From NCBI GenBank assembly GCA_003663525.1, contig QMUF01000062.1, positions 1 to 8,360 of the forward strand: a stretch of 8,360 nucleotides of DNA. The letters run 5' to 3'. The notes under the pieces were generated by a model. It did not search any database and was not told where the DNA came from. It worked only from the letters and a program-made list of their open reading frames with translations. This DNA is from Thermococci archaeon (lineage in GTDB: Archaea; Methanobacteriota_B; Thermococci; Thermococcales; Thermococcaceae). Positions 7,690 through 8,360 of this stretch are shown here, in pieces. The translations under genes were made by a program, and so were the position numbers. The first letter of the stretch is position 1; every line of letters starts with the position of its first letter.

Positions 7690-7701
7690 TTCTTAATTTT
7701 A

Positions 7702-7708
7702 GAGGTGG
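7702..7708 (+). promoter_or_regulatory. Ribosome binding site for the debranching-like gene
   Basis: GAGGTGG ends four bases before ATG 7713 and supports that start. The 23-base gap after the isomerase-like gene contains no room for a separate promoter, which argues for co-transcription. Confidence 0.6.
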
Positions 7709-7712
7709 GATC

Positions 7713-8360
7713 ATGCCGGTGATCATTTCGTACAATGGGGCTTTTGCGATCACAAGACAGAATGGAGACATGAAGGATAATTACGATGGGTTTTATATCT
7801 TTGACACACGCTTTCTGAAAGGGGTGAAGCTTAGGCTGAATAAAGATAGTGTTCTCATAGGAAGTTCTCAAGATGGTCCAAGAAAGGCATACTCTCATTT
7901 TTCCATAGAAGATGAAGTGATTCTGCTGAGAAAGCGGGAAATAAAAGATAACTGGGCATACAGGGAAGAGCTTCAATTCTACAACACCTCAAAGGGAAAA
8001 ATAAATCTTAGGGTCGAGTATATCTTCAAGGTTCCAATTGAGGATATTTTTGAAGTTAGAAAGTTTGGTGGGCAGAGGATTAGGCGTAGAATCAAGGGTT
8101 CTCTTGGGAAAGAAGGTGAGTACTCCTACAGTGGAAAAGATAAAATTAGGAGAAACCTAAAAATCAAAACAAACATGAGAATTGAAAAAGGATTAGCGTT
8201 TGCTGAGATTACTCTGGAACCCTTTAAGAAAGAGATTCTTTATCTCGAATTCATCCCTCAAATCTCAAAAGAAGAGCTTGGGGTATTTTTGACAGAAAAG
8301 TCGCTTATTCTCTCAAATGTTGTTTCAACAAACTTAACTTGGCTTGATAGGGTTTTTGAA
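7713..8360 (+). CDS. Glycogen debranching-type (amylo-alpha-1,6-glucosidase family) protein, N-terminal part, runs off window
   Basis: The frame is open from ATG 7713 to the last base (216 codons, no stop), so the gene is cut by the window edge. The N-terminus MPVIISYNGAFAITRQNGDM is followed by YDGFYIFDTRFLKGVKLRLN (residues 24-43), the hallmark 'G.y..DTRfLs...l.l.g' segment of the glycogen debranching enzyme N-terminal beta-domain (GDE_N_bis type). Further strands such as ELQFYNTSKGKINLRVEYIFKV (residues 86-107, broken by a polar turn) and ILYLEF fit a beta-sandwich. In complete relatives a C-terminal (alpha/alpha)6 barrel glycoside hydrolase domain follows; it must lie beyond 8360 and is not seen. 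No signal peptide is visible, so it is probably cytoplasmic. A basic stretch FGGQRIRRRIKG (118-129) is unusual. The substrate is unknown: alpha-1,6 branches of glycogen-like glucan is the textbook guess, but many such proteins are uncharacterised. Confidence 0.72.
   Translation, partial: MPVIISYNGAFAITRQNGDMKDNYDGFYIFDTRFLKGVKLRLNKDSVLIGSSQDGPRKAYSHFSIEDEVILLRKREIKDNWAYREELQFYNTSKGKINLRVEYIFKVPIEDIFEVRKFGGQRIRRRIKGSLGKEGEYSYSGKDKIRRNLKIKTNMRIEKGLAFAEITLEPFKKEILYLEFIPQISKEELGVFLTEKSLILSNVVSTNLTWLDRVFE

Noticed and set aside
7692..7700. CTTAATTTT as a promoter for the debranching-like gene
   Set aside because: The predicted transcription start would be downstream of the ATG at 7713, so it cannot serve this gene as annotated; it may only be AT-rich spacer.
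7686..7976. 96-codon open frame on the minus strand
   Set aside because: The plus strand here encodes the recognisable debranching-type N-terminal domain with its own ribosome binding site, so the minus frame is a shadow.

Overview
The window comes from a hyperthermophilic archaeon of the Thermococcales (Thermococcus/Pyrococcus group), probably one of the more AT-rich Thermococcus species. The evidence is the gene order (sugar-binding protein, two permeases, trehalose synthase TreT, regulator TrmB, ATPase MalK), which is that of the trehalose/maltose (TM) operon of Thermococcus litoralis and Pyrococcus furiosus. The recognisable TreT, TrmB and MalK sequences, AGA/AGG-rich arginine codons, GGTGA-type ribosome binding sites and very short gaps between genes all fit. 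The species assignment is inference; no rRNA is present.

Region 1 (1-6142) is one tightly packed operon on the + strand. It holds the 3' part of a family 1 sugar-binding protein gene (its start lies left of the window), a MalF-type permease, a MalG-type permease, TreT, TrmB and MalK. Gaps are 1 to 33 bases. Together they form a CUT1-type ABC importer for an alpha-glucoside (trehalose/maltose-like), a cytoplasmic glycosyltransferase that interconverts trehalose with glucose plus nucleotide-glucose, and a sugar-sensing repressor. The binding protein and permeases do not look like the classical T. litoralis TMBP set, although TreT, TrmB and MalK do, so the transport module may have been exchanged or be a divergent subtype.

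Region 2 (6143-6204) is a short intergenic stretch with a T-rich run (likely archaeal terminator), an AT-rich promoter candidate and a strong ribosome binding site.

Region 3 (6205-8360) begins a probable second transcription unit: a complete L-fucose isomerase-like protein of unknown substrate, then, 23 bases later, the first 216 codons of a protein with a glycogen-debranching-enzyme-type N-terminal domain that runs off the right edge. The pair suggests glycoside cleavage followed by sugar isomerisation, but the substrate cannot be read from the sequence.

I saw no tRNA, rRNA, CRISPR array, insertion sequence or long repeat. All genes are on the + strand. No stretch longer than 300 bases lacks a gene.
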